A DNA stretch of 64,000 bases from Pontibacter roseus DSM 17521 (GCF_000373265.1 NZ_KB890761.1:1166599-1230598), one strand, 5' to 3'; shown: positions 17,550 to 25,756, numbered from the stretch's first letter. Translations and numbers: made by a program. Notes: a model not told the origin generated them from the letters alone.

Positions 17550-18796
17550 GCGGTAGGGGTAAGCAGGTGTTTGATGTCTTTCATTATCTGGTCGGTTGCG
17601 CCTGCCTGTTCTTGTACGTATTGTTTTTCCCGGGTGGTTATACGGTGGTATAGCTCCGGCGATTGGTATACCTGCCCGAAGGCGGCCAGCAAGCCAGCCG
17701 CATCCTGCACCGGAAACGCACAGCCAAGCCGCACCAGATCCCGGGCCTCCTGGAACTTATCGAACTTCGGCCCGAAGAAAAGCGGCAACCCAAACACGGC
17801 GGCCTCCAGCGTATTGTGCAGGCCTTTTCCAAAGGCGCCGCCAATGTAAGCATAGGTGCCGTAGCTGTAAAGCGAAGACAGCATCCCGATGTTGTCAATC
17901 ACCAGCACGCTATACCTGGCCATGTCCGCCGCATCGGCCTGCGAAAACCGAATCGCTCCTTCGCCCAGCTGCTGCATGAGTTGACTGATGCCGCTCTCGT
18001 GTATCTCGTGCGGCGCAATAATGAACTTGATATGTTGCCTGTACTGCTGTATGAGCGGCAGGAGCACGTCTATATCGGCGGGCCAGCTGCTGCCTATCAT
18101 GAATACTGGCTGCTTCTGCGCAAACGTTTCCACCAAAGGTATAGCCTTCACGCTGGCGGCCGTCTGCAGCACCCGGTCGAAGCGGGTGTCGCCGGCGATG
18201 CTGGCCTGTGCTATACCTATACCTTGCAACAGCTGCAGCGAGGTCTGGTTCTGGGTATAGATGTGCGTGAAGCGGCGCAGCATGTCGCGGTAAAAATAGC
18301 CGTAGGGCTTGAAGAACACTTGGTCTGACCGGAAGATGGCCGATATGGACAACACAGGTATAGCGCGCTGCTGCAGCGCCTGCAGGTAGTAGTGCCAGAA
18401 CTCATACTTCACGAACACGGCCAGCTTCGGCTGCACGATGTCGAGAAAACGGTTGGCGTTGGAGTGGCTGTCGAGTGGCAGGTAGAAGATGTAGTCGGCA
18501 CCCGCGTAATTTTTGCGTATCTCGTAGCCCGAAGGCGAGAAGAAGGTCAGCACCACTTTATACCCCGGATACTCCTCCCGAAACGCCTCTATCACCGGTC
18601 GCCCTTGTTCAAATTCCCCCAGCGACGCGCAATGGAACCAGGCCACGGGAGCCGTGTTGCCCTGCAGCTGTTGCTGCATCCGGTCGAACTGATTTGAGCG
18701 CCCCTCGCGCATCAGCTTCGCCTTCTGGTGGAAGGGAGATGCCAAGGCAATAGCTGCCTGGTAGGCTTTCAGTCCGATGTCGTAGAGTAGTTTCAA
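17546..18796 (-). CDS. waaA: 3-deoxy-D-manno-octulosonic acid (Kdo) transferase
   Basis: 416-residue GT30 enzyme adding Kdo to the lipid A precursor at the inner membrane. The N-terminal domain carries the family's essential CASLGEFEQGRPV (catalytic Glu in GEFEQ). FFSPSGYEIRKNY, DYIFYLPLDSHSNANRFLD and VKYEFWHYY follow. The C-terminal Rossmann half has IGSSWPADIDVLLP, IIAPHEIHESGI and a GGAFGKGLHNTLEAAVFGLPLF donor-binding loop, quoted here only as the GGAFGKGLHN core. It shows the cell makes Kdo-containing lipopolysaccharide. It has a -7 box at 18864 and is followed by rsgA. Confidence 0.94.
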   Translation of the reverse strand: MKLLYDIGLKAYQAAIALASPFHQKAKLMREGRSNQFDRMQQQLQGNTAPVAWFHCASLGEFEQGRPVIEAFREEYPGYKVVLTFFSPSGYEIRKNYAGADYIFYLPLDSHSNANRFLDIVQPKLAVFVKYEFWHYYLQALQQRAIPVLSISAIFRSDQVFFKPYGYFYRDMLRRFTHIYTQNQTSLQLLQGIGIAQASIAGDTRFDRVLQTAASVKAIPLVETFAQKQPVFMIGSSWPADIDVLLPLIQQYRQHIKFIIAPHEIHESGISQLMQQLGEGAIRFSQADAADMARYSVLVIDNIGMLSSLYSYGTYAYIGGAFGKGLHNTLEAAVFGLPLFFGPKFDKFQEARDLVRLGCAFPVQDAAGLLAAFGQVYQSPELYHRITTREKQYVQEQAGATDQIMKDIKHLLTPTA

Positions 18797-18863
18797 GTAT
18801 AATTTCTGGCTATGACCTTACAGAGGGAGCAGCTCTTGTGAGCGTCTTGGTGCTTTCACGCTG

Positions 18864-18871
18864 CAAATATA
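18864..18871 (-). promoter_or_regulatory. -7 box of the waaA-rsgA promoter
   Basis: TATATTTG on the minus strand, 67 nt upstream of the waaA start; matches TAnnTTTG. Confidence 0.45.
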
Positions 18872-18932
18872 GGGTATTCTAAAGCGATAGTGGTAAGGGG
18901 GCTTTGCTTTGTGAGAGGGGAGGGAGGAATAA

Positions 18933-18963
18933 CTTGTGGAGTTACTAGTATCTGCTATATTTG
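18933..18963 (+). promoter_or_regulatory. Promoter (-33 and -7) of the unknown accessory gene
   Basis: TATATTFG-type box TATATTTG at 18956-18963, preceded after exactly 19 nt by CTTG at 18933-18936 (consensus TTTG). This is the only match in the window with both boxes at the canonical Bacteroidota spacing. It lies 103 nt before the start at 19067. Confidence 0.5.
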
Positions 18964-19066
18964 GTTGGATAAACAGTGGTAGTTACGTTTAGCCAACAGA
19001 CGTTAGGAGCAAAAGCGTATGTTTACGCTTTAGTATAAGTTGTGAGTAAGCTACAAAACGTAGATT

Positions 19067-19747
19067 ATGAAAGAAGAAGATTTAAATTACTTCTTATTTA
19101 TAAAAATCGGTGAAGAAAAACATATTGATGCTTTACAGCGAAAAGGCCATTTTTACTGTACCACAATAAGGTATTTTCGAACTGTTGAGAATGATGGCTT
19201 AAGAGGAGATTTACATGAAGGGAAAGCATACCTAAAGCAGCTAAAGGATTTTAAAATCAGGCATCAAGGCAGAGTAATTGGTATAGCGCCAAATGCTCAA
19301 CTCTACTACAACCATCCAGATGATATAGGAAATATCTTCTGCATATATGGAGTAAAAACAAAACTTATTAATCTTTCTATCAAAGCTATCCAGCGAGTAA
19401 GGATTGAAGAAGAAGCCGTTGGTTTCGGCAAGGCTGCTCTATTGATTTACAATCTACAAGAATTTGTTAACAGGATTGAAAAGTCTTTAAAGGAATTAGG
19501 TAAAGAATATAATATTTCACCAATTCATTACTACGATTCTAAAACTTATGAAGGAGAGTTAAGTCCATTTTTCAAAGATGACAGATACAGTTACCAAAAC
19601 GAATTTAGATTGTGGATTCCAAATAAGGTAGAACACCCGTTTGAGTTTTATATTGGTGATATTAGTGATATAAGTCACAAAATACCTATTGCTGACATTG
19701 ATAAGATTGATGTAAATGTTATAAAGCCAACCCTCAACAAAGTATAA
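19067..19747 (+). CDS. Unknown AT-rich accessory protein
   Basis: 226-residue soluble, charged protein without signal peptide or membrane segment. Notable stretches are FFLFIKIG-like YFLFIKIGEEKHIDALQ (8-24), GHFYCTTIRYF, LRGDLHEG near 45-52 and YQNEFRLWIPN near 180-190. Short conserved blocks of this kind (small start domain, RGD.xEG, late EFR) recall a scattered family of uncharacterised bacterial proteins found in accessory regions, but I cannot name it. The gene is far richer in A+T than its neighbours waaA and the TRIC channel gene, uses AAA/ATA/TTA codons freely, lacks the CAGGTATAG words seen in its neighbours, and stands alone. All this suggests recent transfer. Function unknown. Confidence 0.75.
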   Translation: MKEEDLNYFLFIKIGEEKHIDALQRKGHFYCTTIRYFRTVENDGLRGDLHEGKAYLKQLKDFKIRHQGRVIGIAPNAQLYYNHPDDIGNIFCIYGVKTKLINLSIKAIQRVRIEEEAVGFGKAALLIYNLQEFVNRIEKSLKELGKEYNISPIHYYDSKTYEGELSPFFKDDRYSYQNEFRLWIPNKVEHPFEFYIGDISDISHKIPIADIDKIDVNVIKPTLNKV

Positions 19748-19858
19748 CAGTACTGTTTCGGCTTCGCCTCGATTGCCTTTTATACAAGCCGTTATAGACT
19801 CAAGAAGCACATAGGGATAAACAATTTTAATCCACCACCTTACCAATAAACCACACCC

Positions 19859-20503
19859 TTGGAAGGACTCTTCATCACCGCCATTGATTTAATCGGTACC
19901 TTTGCGTTTGCCATAAGCGGTATCAGGCTGTCTTCGGGTAAGAACATCGACTGGTTTGGGGCTTACATCATTGGGCTGGTCACGGCTACTGGCGGTGGCA
20001 CCATCCGGGATTTGTTTCTCGGCGTGACGCCCTTCTGGATGCTGGACGGCAAGTATTTCCTGACCACGGGTGTCGCGCTTTTGGCGGCCTTGCTGTTCAA
20101 AGACAGAATACTCAGACTGGGGAGCGCCCTGTTTCTGTTCGACGCCATCGGGCTGGGGCTGTTCACGGTGGTGGGCATCAGCAAAAGCCTCGAGGCGCAG
20201 CTGCCTTTCTGGGTGGCGATTGTGATGGGGGCCGTCACGGGCTCGGTTGGAGGGCTTATCCGGGATGTGCTCCTAAACGAGGTGCCGCTGCTCTTGCGCC
20301 GGAACATCTATGCGCTGGCCTGCGTCATGGGTGGGCTTGTCTATTACCTGTGCACGCAGCTCCATTTCTCTACAAGCGTGACAGAACTGACAGCTGCTTT
20401 GGTGGTGATACTGGTGCGTATAGTAGCTGAAAAATTCAACATCCACCTGCCCGTGATGAGTCCCGTGAAGCAGGAAGACAAAGACCAACCCGACAGAATA
20501 TAA
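19859..20503 (+). CDS. TRIC-family cation channel (UPF0126, YicG-like)
   Basis: 214-residue inner-membrane protein with two repeats of a three-helix unit, each carrying the glycine-rich channel motif: ATGGGTIRDLFLG (about 42-54) and GSVGGLIRDVLLNE (about 127-140). Bacterial homologues of trimeric intracellular cation channels form trimers and pass K+ or Na+. The start is a TTG at 19859: the in-frame stop just upstream leaves no ATG, and the sequence from LEGLF onward matches the family start. The GNAT gene follows 8 nt later. Confidence 0.85.
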   Translation: MEGLFITAIDLIGTFAFAISGIRLSSGKNIDWFGAYIIGLVTATGGGTIRDLFLGVTPFWMLDGKYFLTTGVALLAALLFKDRILRLGSALFLFDAIGLGLFTVVGISKSLEAQLPFWVAIVMGAVTGSVGGLIRDVLLNEVPLLLRRNIYALACVMGGLVYYLCTQLHFSTSVTELTAALVVILVRIVAEKFNIHLPVMSPVKQEDKDQPDRI

Positions 20504-20511
20504 TCCAGCGT

Positions 20512-20994
20512 ATGCCTAGCATCATCCGACCCATACAGCCAACGGACAACGCGCCACTGGCCGCCTTAATCCGGCAGGTTTTCCGCGAGTTTAAAATCGA
20601 CAGGCCCGGCACCGTGTACACCGACCCGACCACCGATGCTTTGTACGAGCTGTTTCAGCAGCCTGCCAGCGCCTACTTCGTGGCCGAAGAGGATGGCAAG
20701 ATAATAGGTGGCTGCGGCGTATACCCCACCGACGGCCTGCCAGCAGGTTGTGCGGAGCTGGTGAAATTTTACCTCTCCGCTGAAGCCAGGGGCAAGGGAA
20801 TAGGCCAACAACTGATGCAGCAAAGTATAGCGGCCGCCCGCGAGCTCGGTTACAAACAGCTATACCTGGAGTCGTTCCCCGAACTGGCCAGAGCCGTTTC
20901 GATGTACGAGAAGGCCGGGTTCAGGCCTCTGCCGCATGCAATGGGCAACTCGGGCCACTTCGCCTGTACTATCTGGATGCTGAAAGACCTATAA
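20512..20994 (+). CDS. GNAT-family N-acetyltransferase
   Basis: 160 residues with the acetyl-CoA-binding motif A VKFYLSAEARGKGIGQQLM (R/Q-x-x-G-x-G at about 92-97), preceded by the motif B-type strand YFVAEEDGKIIGGCGVYP and followed by ARAVSMYEKAGF. The substrate cannot be told. Only 8 nt separate it from the upstream channel gene, so they are probably cotranscribed. Confidence 0.88.
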   Translation: MPSIIRPIQPTDNAPLAALIRQVFREFKIDRPGTVYTDPTTDALYELFQQPASAYFVAEEDGKIIGGCGVYPTDGLPAGCAELVKFYLSAEARGKGIGQQLMQQSIAAARELGYKQLYLESFPELARAVSMYEKAGFRPLPHAMGNSGHFACTIWMLKDL

Positions 20995-21227
20995 CCGCTG
21001 AGCAAACCTGACAAGCGGGCAACACGATTTACATCCCCTCAAACGAGCTTCTTCGACCACAGCGACAGGTATACCTTGGGTTCTGACTTTACTCCTGCAC
21101 TAGGTATAGCCACGAATGGAGGCTCATGAAGCACTACAAAGCAGGTTTCTCTTCTTTTTTGCTTAGCCCTGCCGGCCGGTTTTCCGTAAACCCCATACCT
21201 GCCCCGGCAGGTATAGAGCAACTTAGT

Positions 21228-21848
21228 ATGACGGAAAACAAGCAGAATGAGATAAAGGTGGCGGTCTTTGACCTGAACGGCACGTTTTACAACGACAGCT
21301 CCAAAGATGAGTTCTTCAAGTTCGTGAGCAAGAAAAAGCCTCGGAAAGTGGCCTACTACTTCCAGATGCTCTACTACAAGCTGCTCCTCAAGCTGAACCA
21401 AATCCGGCAGACTGAGTTCAAGGAGAACTTCTTCAACTACCTCGACAACCTGTCACCAGAGCAGGTGGAGGCTTACGCCCGTGAGTTCTGGCAGCAGGAG
21501 TACCCCGACAACTTCAACCAGGAGGTAAAAGAGCGCCTCGACAAACTGAAGCAGGAGGGAGTGCAGGTATACTGCGCCACAGGTGGTCTGGAGCTGTACG
21601 TGAATCCGCTGTTCGAGCTATACCCAATTGACGGAATCTTCGGCACCAAAGCCAACTATGTGGACAATACCTATCTGGTGGACGGCAAGGCCTGCAAGGC
21701 GGAGGAAAAGCTGAAGCGCCTGGACGAGCACTTCGGTGGCAAACGCTACAAAATAGTGGAGGCCTTCTCTGACAGCAAAGAAGAGATACTGGACGAGGCG
21801 CAAAAGGCCTGGCTGATAAAGGATGGAAAACTAAAGCGGTACAGGTAA
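21228..21848 (+). CDS. HAD-superfamily hydrolase with altered motif I
   Basis: 206-residue HAD-like protein, started at MTENKQNEIKVAVFDL; an in-frame extension back to 21126 reads through motif-rich leader and is rejected. Motif I reads DLNGT instead of DxDGT: the nucleophile Asp is present, but the second Asp, the acid/base in phosphatases, is Asn. Motif II Thr is in YCATGG, and motif IV is AFSDSKEEILDEA. The helical cap KFVSKKKPRKVAYYFQML is placed like the C1 cap of phosphoserine-phosphatase-like (subclass IB) members. Substrate unknown; activity may be altered. Confidence 0.75.
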   Translation: MTENKQNEIKVAVFDLNGTFYNDSSKDEFFKFVSKKKPRKVAYYFQMLYYKLLLKLNQIRQTEFKENFFNYLDNLSPEQVEAYAREFWQQEYPDNFNQEVKERLDKLKQEGVQVYCATGGLELYVNPLFELYPIDGIFGTKANYVDNTYLVDGKACKAEEKLKRLDEHFGGKRYKIVEAFSDSKEEILDEAQKAWLIKDGKLKRYR

Positions 21849-21875
21849 GATAATCTTCGAAATCAGCCTGCGTCT

Positions 21876-21924
21876 CGGGCAGGTATAGGTGCCCGTCGGC
21901 ACGCAGGTCACCTATACCTGCCCG
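21876..21924. terminator. Palindrome made of two inverted CAGGTATAG copies
   Basis: Perfect 16-bp stem: CGGGCAGGTATAGGTG faces CACCTATACCTGCCCG. It lies between the convergent HAD and HxlR genes. It lacks a clear U-run, so termination is inferred from position and stability. Confidence 0.6.
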
Positions 21925-21949
21925 GTGGCTGGTCATATAGGCCTGAGCC

Positions 21950-22264
21950 TTAGCTCAGGAACCCTTCCATACTCCGGAACACCGACACCATCGCCAACCC
22001 TTTCTCTGACAAGGTATATTCAATATGCAGCGGTTTCTCCTGCACTACGGTCTTCACCAGGATGTCCGCCTCCTCCATCTCCTTGAGCGCCGTCGCCACC
22101 GATTGCTTGTTGGAGCCCGGCAGCTGGCGCAGCAAACCGTTGAACCGCACCGGCCCATCCAGGGCCAGCCTGAAAATCTGCGGCTTCCATTTTCCGGACA
22201 ACTGCTTTAGTATACCCTCGGCAGGGCAGCTCGCTTCCTCTTGTGGTAAATTGTTGGTAGTCAT
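21950..22264 (-). CDS. HxlR-family winged-helix regulator
   Basis: 104 residues of the HxlR/MarR-like winged helix-turn-helix family. The Cys in EEASCPAEGILKQLSGKW is the conserved position used as a redox or electrophile sensor in several HxlR proteins, followed by the FNGLLRQLPGSNKQSVATALKEMEE helices, quoted as RFNGLLRQLP. It is divergent from the DsbA-like gene, and an inverted repeat lies between them, so it probably controls that gene and itself. The inducer is unknown. Confidence 0.88.
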   Translation of the reverse strand: MTTNNLPQEEASCPAEGILKQLSGKWKPQIFRLALDGPVRFNGLLRQLPGSNKQSVATALKEMEEADILVKTVVQEKPLHIEYTLSEKGLAMVSVFRSMEGFLS

Positions 22265-22287
22265 GTTTTTTTGACTAATTGACTCTT

Positions 22288-22309
22288 CAAAGGTTTAGCC
22301 CGACCTTTG
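22288..22309. promoter_or_regulatory. Candidate HxlR operator
   Basis: CAAAGGT and ACCTTTG form a 7-8-7 inverted repeat between the divergent hxlR-type and DsbA-type genes. Position and symmetry suit a dimeric winged-helix regulator. Inference only. Confidence 0.4.
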
Positions 22310-22390
22310 TTAAAGTTGATTCAGCAAGGCCAGTCGACTGCTGGCTAACAGGCTGATTTAGATAATGTTTAACGCTAAGATAAGAAGACC

Positions 22391-23302
22391 ATGGAGACAA
22401 AACCAATCCTGTATTGCGATACAGAAACCGGAGTTTGCGAAATACCGACAACACAGGCAAGCATAGAAGATACGAATATCGCCTCAGTTCAAAAGCCAAT
22501 CAAGCTGCTGTACTTCACAGACCCCATCTGCTCCTCATGCTGGGGTATCGACCCGCAACTGAAGAAACTGGCGCTGGAGTATGGGCCATACTTTGAGGTG
22601 GAATACCGCATGGGCGGCTTGCTGCCAAGCTGGGAAGCCTACGGCGGACGCGACGTGAACGGACCGGCCAGCGTAGCCCAGCATTGGGAAGAGGCCGGCG
22701 CCCACTACGAGATGCCGATAAACGGCGACCTGTGGCTCGAAGACCCGCTGCCATCCTCTTACCCGCCTTCCATCGCCTTCAAAGCGGCCCAGCTACAAGG
22801 CGAGGAAAAAGCCGGGAAATTCCTGCGAAGGATAAAGGAGATGATTTTCCTGGAGAAGAAAAACATTGCCCGCTGGGAAAACCTGGCGCTTGCCGCCGAG
22901 CAAACCAACCTGGATGTGGCGCAGCTCAAGGCCGATTTCGAGGGCGAAGCCATTGCGTTGTTCCAGCAGGACCTGGCGCTGGCGCGTCAGCTGGGCGTGC
23001 GGGGTTTCCCGACCATATTTGTGACTGACAAGAACGACAACCGCATCCTAATATACGGCTCCCGCCCTTACGAGCAGTACGAGCAGGCGCTGCTCCAGCT
23101 GCATCCGGAGGCGACGAAGCAGGCGTATGACACTGCCTACGCTTCGCTCTTTGGCAGGTATAGCACACTTACCACCAAAGAGTTCGCGGTGCTATCAAGT
23201 ATGAAGACCGTTGAGGCTGAAACTCACTTGCAGGAGCTGCAAGCACAGGGTAAGATAGGAAAGTATGCTTCCAAGAATGGAGCCTTGTGGATGAAACAAT
23301 AA
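22391..23302 (+). CDS. DsbA-family thioredoxin-fold protein (SpxH/YjbH-like)
   Basis: 303 residues, with no signal peptide, so cytoplasmic. The thioredoxin-fold active site is DPICSSCWG (CxxC near 48-51), and a cis-Pro loop RGFPTIF is near 212. Architecture and length fit the DsbA-like ClpXP-adapter SpxH/YjbH family or FrnE-like isomerases. An additional Cys pair lies in YCDTETGVCE near the N-terminus. The divergent HxlR regulator suggests thiol or electrophile stress control. The exact role (adapter or oxidoreductase) is undecided. Confidence 0.82.
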   Translation: METKPILYCDTETGVCEIPTTQASIEDTNIASVQKPIKLLYFTDPICSSCWGIDPQLKKLALEYGPYFEVEYRMGGLLPSWEAYGGRDVNGPASVAQHWEEAGAHYEMPINGDLWLEDPLPSSYPPSIAFKAAQLQGEEKAGKFLRRIKEMIFLEKKNIARWENLALAAEQTNLDVAQLKADFEGEAIALFQQDLALARQLGVRGFPTIFVTDKNDNRILIYGSRPYEQYEQALLQLHPEATKQAYDTAYASLFGRYSTLTTKEFAVLSSMKTVEAETHLQELQAQGKIGKYASKNGALWMKQ

Positions 23303-23320
23303 GCGCACATCGCCCGCCTA

Positions 23321-23360
23321 AAAACAAAAAGCCCCTGCCAGAGCAGGGGCTTTTTGTTTG
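23321..23360. terminator. Bidirectional terminator
   Basis: ACAAAAAGCCCCTGC faces GCAGGGGCTTTTTGT around a CAGA loop, between the convergent DsbA-like and peroxiredoxin genes; U-runs on both strands. Confidence 0.92.
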
Positions 23361-23384
23361 TGTGCTTCAGAAGAAGCAGGTTTC

Positions 23385-24023
23385 TTAGTGAGCAGATTTG
23401 CCAGCCAGGTAGTTGGAAACGCCTTCTTTTGTAGCCTGCATCGCTTCTTTGCCTTCTGACCAGTTGGCCGGGCAAACTTCGCCTTTCTCTTCGAAATACT
23501 GCAGGGCATCCACCATACGCAGGGCCTCGTCAATAGAGCGGCCAAGCGGCAGGTCATTCACTACTTGGTGACGCACGATGCCTTCTTTGTCAATCAGGAA
23601 CAGGCCACGGTAAGCTACCGGCTCGCCTACGAAAGTCATCTCGCCTTCTTCGTTATAGTCGTAGTGGCCAGCCAGCACGTCGAAGTTAGAAGAGATGGTC
23701 TTGGTAGCGTCGGCCACCAGCGGATACTCCACGCCTTCGATACCGCCTTGGTTCTGCGGTGTGTTCAGCCATGCAAAGTGAGAGAAATGCGTATCGGTTG
23801 AGCAACCCACTACTGCTACGTTCTTGCGGTCGAACTCAGCCATTCTCTCCTGGAACGCGATGATTTCGGTTGGGCAAACAAACGTGAAGTCCATTGGGTA
23901 GAAGTAGAAGATAACGTGCTTTTTGCCGATGTACTGGTCAAGAGAGAAGTCTTCTACGAACTCACCGTTTACCACTGCTGTAGCTTTGAACGAAGGTGCT
24001 TTTTTACCTACTAATACTGCCAT
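23385..24023 (-). CDS. 2-Cys peroxiredoxin (AhpC/Prx1 type)
   Basis: 212-residue thiol peroxidase reducing H2O2 and organic peroxides. The peroxidatic Cys is in FVCPTEI, and the resolving Cys in EVCPANW close to the C-terminus, followed by a helical tail with a YLAGK end (YF motif absent in usual form). It lies 30 nt downstream of perR on the same strand, so the pair is likely one PerR-controlled peroxide-defence unit. Cytoplasmic. The reductase partner is not in the window. Confidence 0.95.
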   Translation of the reverse strand: MAVLVGKKAPSFKATAVVNGEFVEDFSLDQYIGKKHVIFYFYPMDFTFVCPTEIIAFQERMAEFDRKNVAVVGCSTDTHFSHFAWLNTPQNQGGIEGVEYPLVADATKTISSNFDVLAGHYDYNEEGEMTFVGEPVAYRGLFLIDKEGIVRHQVVNDLPLGRSIDEALRMVDALQYFEEKGEVCPANWSEGKEAMQATKEGVSNYLAGKSAH

Positions 24024-24053
24024 TTTTATTGTGTTTTTGGGTTATAAGAAAAT

Positions 24054-24518
24054 CTATTTAGAAACTCGTTGTATAGTGACCTTTTTGTCGGGCTCTACTT
24101 TGCAGCCCATCAGCTGCACCGAGCAGCTCCTGAATTGGAAGTTCTCCATGTTGCGGGTCTTAAAGAACTCCAGCAGCAGCTGGTCTAGCTCCGCATCCTC
24201 AAAATCGATGATTTCTTTGGTGTTGCTGCAGTAGATGTGGCTGTGCGCCTCCGTGTTAGGGTCGTAGCGCTTGCCGCCTTCCTCGGTGAACACGCGGTTG
24301 ATGAGGCCGCTCTCCACAAAGGTGTCCAGCGTTTTGTAAACCGTTCCCAGCGAAATGCTCGGGTTAGCCGGCTTCAACAGCTGGTATACCTCTTCGGCCA
24401 CCGGATGCTGCCCGTGCAGCGCCATCACCGTTTCGAACACCACAATGCGCTGGTGTGTGGCTTTAAGGCCGCATGCCAGCAGGCGCTGTCGTAATTCGTC
24501 TCGGGTCAGGTTTTGCAT
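24054..24518 (-). CDS. perR: Fur-family peroxide-type repressor (PerR-like)
   Basis: 154 residues. I start at ATG 24518; a GTG lies directly before it. The N-terminal winged helix has ATHQRIVVFE and the recognition helix SLGTVYKTLDTF. The dimer/metal domain has HSHIYC and GGKRYDPNTEAH. The two CxxC structural-zinc pairs of Bacillus PerR are missing (only single Cys in HIYC, plus two near the end), as in several Bacteroidota PerR proteins. Gene order with the peroxiredoxin, and a 7-1-7 palindrome next to its start, argue for PerR and not Fur or Zur. Confidence 0.85.
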   Translation of the reverse strand: MQNLTRDELRQRLLACGLKATHQRIVVFETVMALHGQHPVAEEVYQLLKPANPSISLGTVYKTLDTFVESGLINRVFTEEGGKRYDPNTEAHSHIYCSNTKEIIDFEDAELDQLLLEFFKTRNMENFQFRSCSVQLMGCKVEPDKKVTIQRVSK

Positions 24519-24526
24519 CACTTAGA

Positions 24527-24541
24527 TAAGAATGATTCTTA
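24527..24541 (-). promoter_or_regulatory. PerR/Fur-type operator (7-1-7)
   Basis: TAAGAATGATTCTTA is a perfect 7-1-7 inverted repeat, matching the geometry of PerR and Fur boxes. It lies 9-23 nt upstream of the perR ATG and just downstream of the predicted transcript start, a place where binding would block the gene. Suggests autoregulation of perR-peroxiredoxin. Confidence 0.75.
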
Positions 24542-24558
24542 CTTGGTAAAAGTTCCTG

Positions 24559-24566
24559 CAAAGGTA
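24559..24566 (-). promoter_or_regulatory. -7 box of the perR promoter
   Basis: TACCTTTG on the minus strand, upstream of the operator; fits TAnnTTTG. Confidence 0.5.
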
Positions 24567-24640
24567 GGGGGTATTGTTGAAAGTTAAAAGTGAAGCTGCA
24601 AATCTTCTGCGTGAATGGGGGAACTTTAGGAGTGAAAAAT

Positions 24641-24663
24641 TTGAGGAGTTTGAGAGTTTAGGA
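24641..24663. repeat. GAGTTTGAGAGTT satellite tract, copy C
   Basis: Short version of the satellite, about 20 bp upstream of MITE-like copy 3. Confidence 0.6.
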
Positions 24664-24684
24664 ATGGAGAAGGAATTCTTGATT

Positions 24685-24755
24685 GTCATTCCGACGAAAG
24701 GAGGAATCTGTTACAGCAGTTATTTGTATAAGATTCCTCCTTTCGTCGGAATGAC
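24685..24755. mobile_element. MITE-like element copy 3, short form (71 bp)
   Basis: Only the two inverted ends remain: GTCATTCCGACGAAAGGAGG... pairs perfectly over 24-25 bp with ...CCTCCTTTCGTCGGAATGAC around about 22 nt. It may be an internal-deletion derivative, and it can also act as a terminator-like hairpin after the enoyl-CoA hydratase gene. Confidence 0.7.
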
Positions 24756-24779
24756 AGAAGGTATAACTTCTAAACTCAA

Positions 24780-25553
24780 CTACCTTCCTTTGAACTCCGG
24801 CTTGCGCTTCTCCACGAAGGCGTTCATACCTTCGGTTTGGTCTTCAGAGGCGAAGCACAGGTAGAAGTTCTTGCGCTCGAAGTGCAGACCCTCGTCCAGT
24901 TGCGTCTCAAAAGAGCGATTCACTGACTCCTTGGCCAGCCTGGCTGCTACCGGCGACATTTGAGCTATCTCGCCTGCCAGTTTGAAAGCTTCCTCCAGGT
25001 ATAGCTCCACTGGCACCACACGGTTTATCAGGCCCTGTTTCTCGGCCTCGTCAGCTGTCATAAACTTGCCCGTGAGTACCATTTCCATAGCCTTTGCCTT
25101 GCCAATGGCTTTGGTCAGACGCTGTGTGCCACCTGCACCTGGCATCACGCCAATCTTGATTTCCGGCTGGCCAAACATGGCTGTCTCGGAGGCGATAATC
25201 ATGTCACAGGTCATGGCTAGCTCGCAGCCACCGCCTAGCGCGAAACCTGATACGGCCGCGATGATGGGCTTTTTGGTTTTGCGGATTTGGTCCCAGGTGG
25301 AGAACTGGTCCATGTTGAGCATGTCAATGGCGGTTTTGCCGGCCATCTGCTTGATATCAGCACCGGCGGCGAAGGCGCGCTCGTTGCCGGTAATGATGAT
25401 GGCGCGTACCTCCTCGTTTTCGTCCAGCTCCTTGAGCGCATCGCGCAGCTCGCCCATCAGTTGCAGGTTGAGGGCATTCAGTTCTTTGGGGCGGTTGAGT
25501 TGGATGAGGGCCACGTGCGTACGGGCCTGTGGGGTAACAAGTATAAATTCCAT
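24780..25553 (-). CDS. Enoyl-CoA hydratase (crotonase family)
   Basis: 257 residues, the usual length. It hydrates 2-enoyl-CoA in beta-oxidation. The oxyanion-hole and catalytic segments are intact: AFAAGADIKQM, GGGCELAMTCD (first catalytic Glu) and FGQPEIKIGVMPGAGGTQRL (second catalytic Glu), quoted in part. Both glutamates present means a hydratase and not merely an isomerase. Monocistronic. The substrate chain length is not determined. Confidence 0.93.
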   Translation of the reverse strand: MEFILVTPQARTHVALIQLNRPKELNALNLQLMGELRDALKELDENEEVRAIIITGNERAFAAGADIKQMAGKTAIDMLNMDQFSTWDQIRKTKKPIIAAVSGFALGGGCELAMTCDMIIASETAMFGQPEIKIGVMPGAGGTQRLTKAIGKAKAMEMVLTGKFMTADEAEKQGLINRVVPVELYLEEAFKLAGEIAQMSPVAARLAKESVNRSFETQLDEGLHFERKNFYLCFASEDQTEGMNAFVEKRKPEFKGR

Positions 25554-25756
25554 AGTTTAGTCTGGTTATTGTTTCGGTGAATTTACGGCTTTTAGGTCAA
25601 TCGGGAAAAGAGTTTCTGGCGAGGGATTTATTTCCGTGCCAAGGTATAGCGTTGCGTGTGCGACTCGTCAGGCGCAAACTTCTTAGCAGGTATAGGGAAG
25701 CTTTCGCTCACAGGTATAGGTATAGCTACATCTACGCCAGTTGGATTTGCGAACCC

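Noticed and set aside
24685..24755. Possible CRISPR repeat because of the repeated GTCATTCCGACGAAAGG word
   Set aside because: Only isolated copies thousands of bases apart, no regular spacers, no cas genes.
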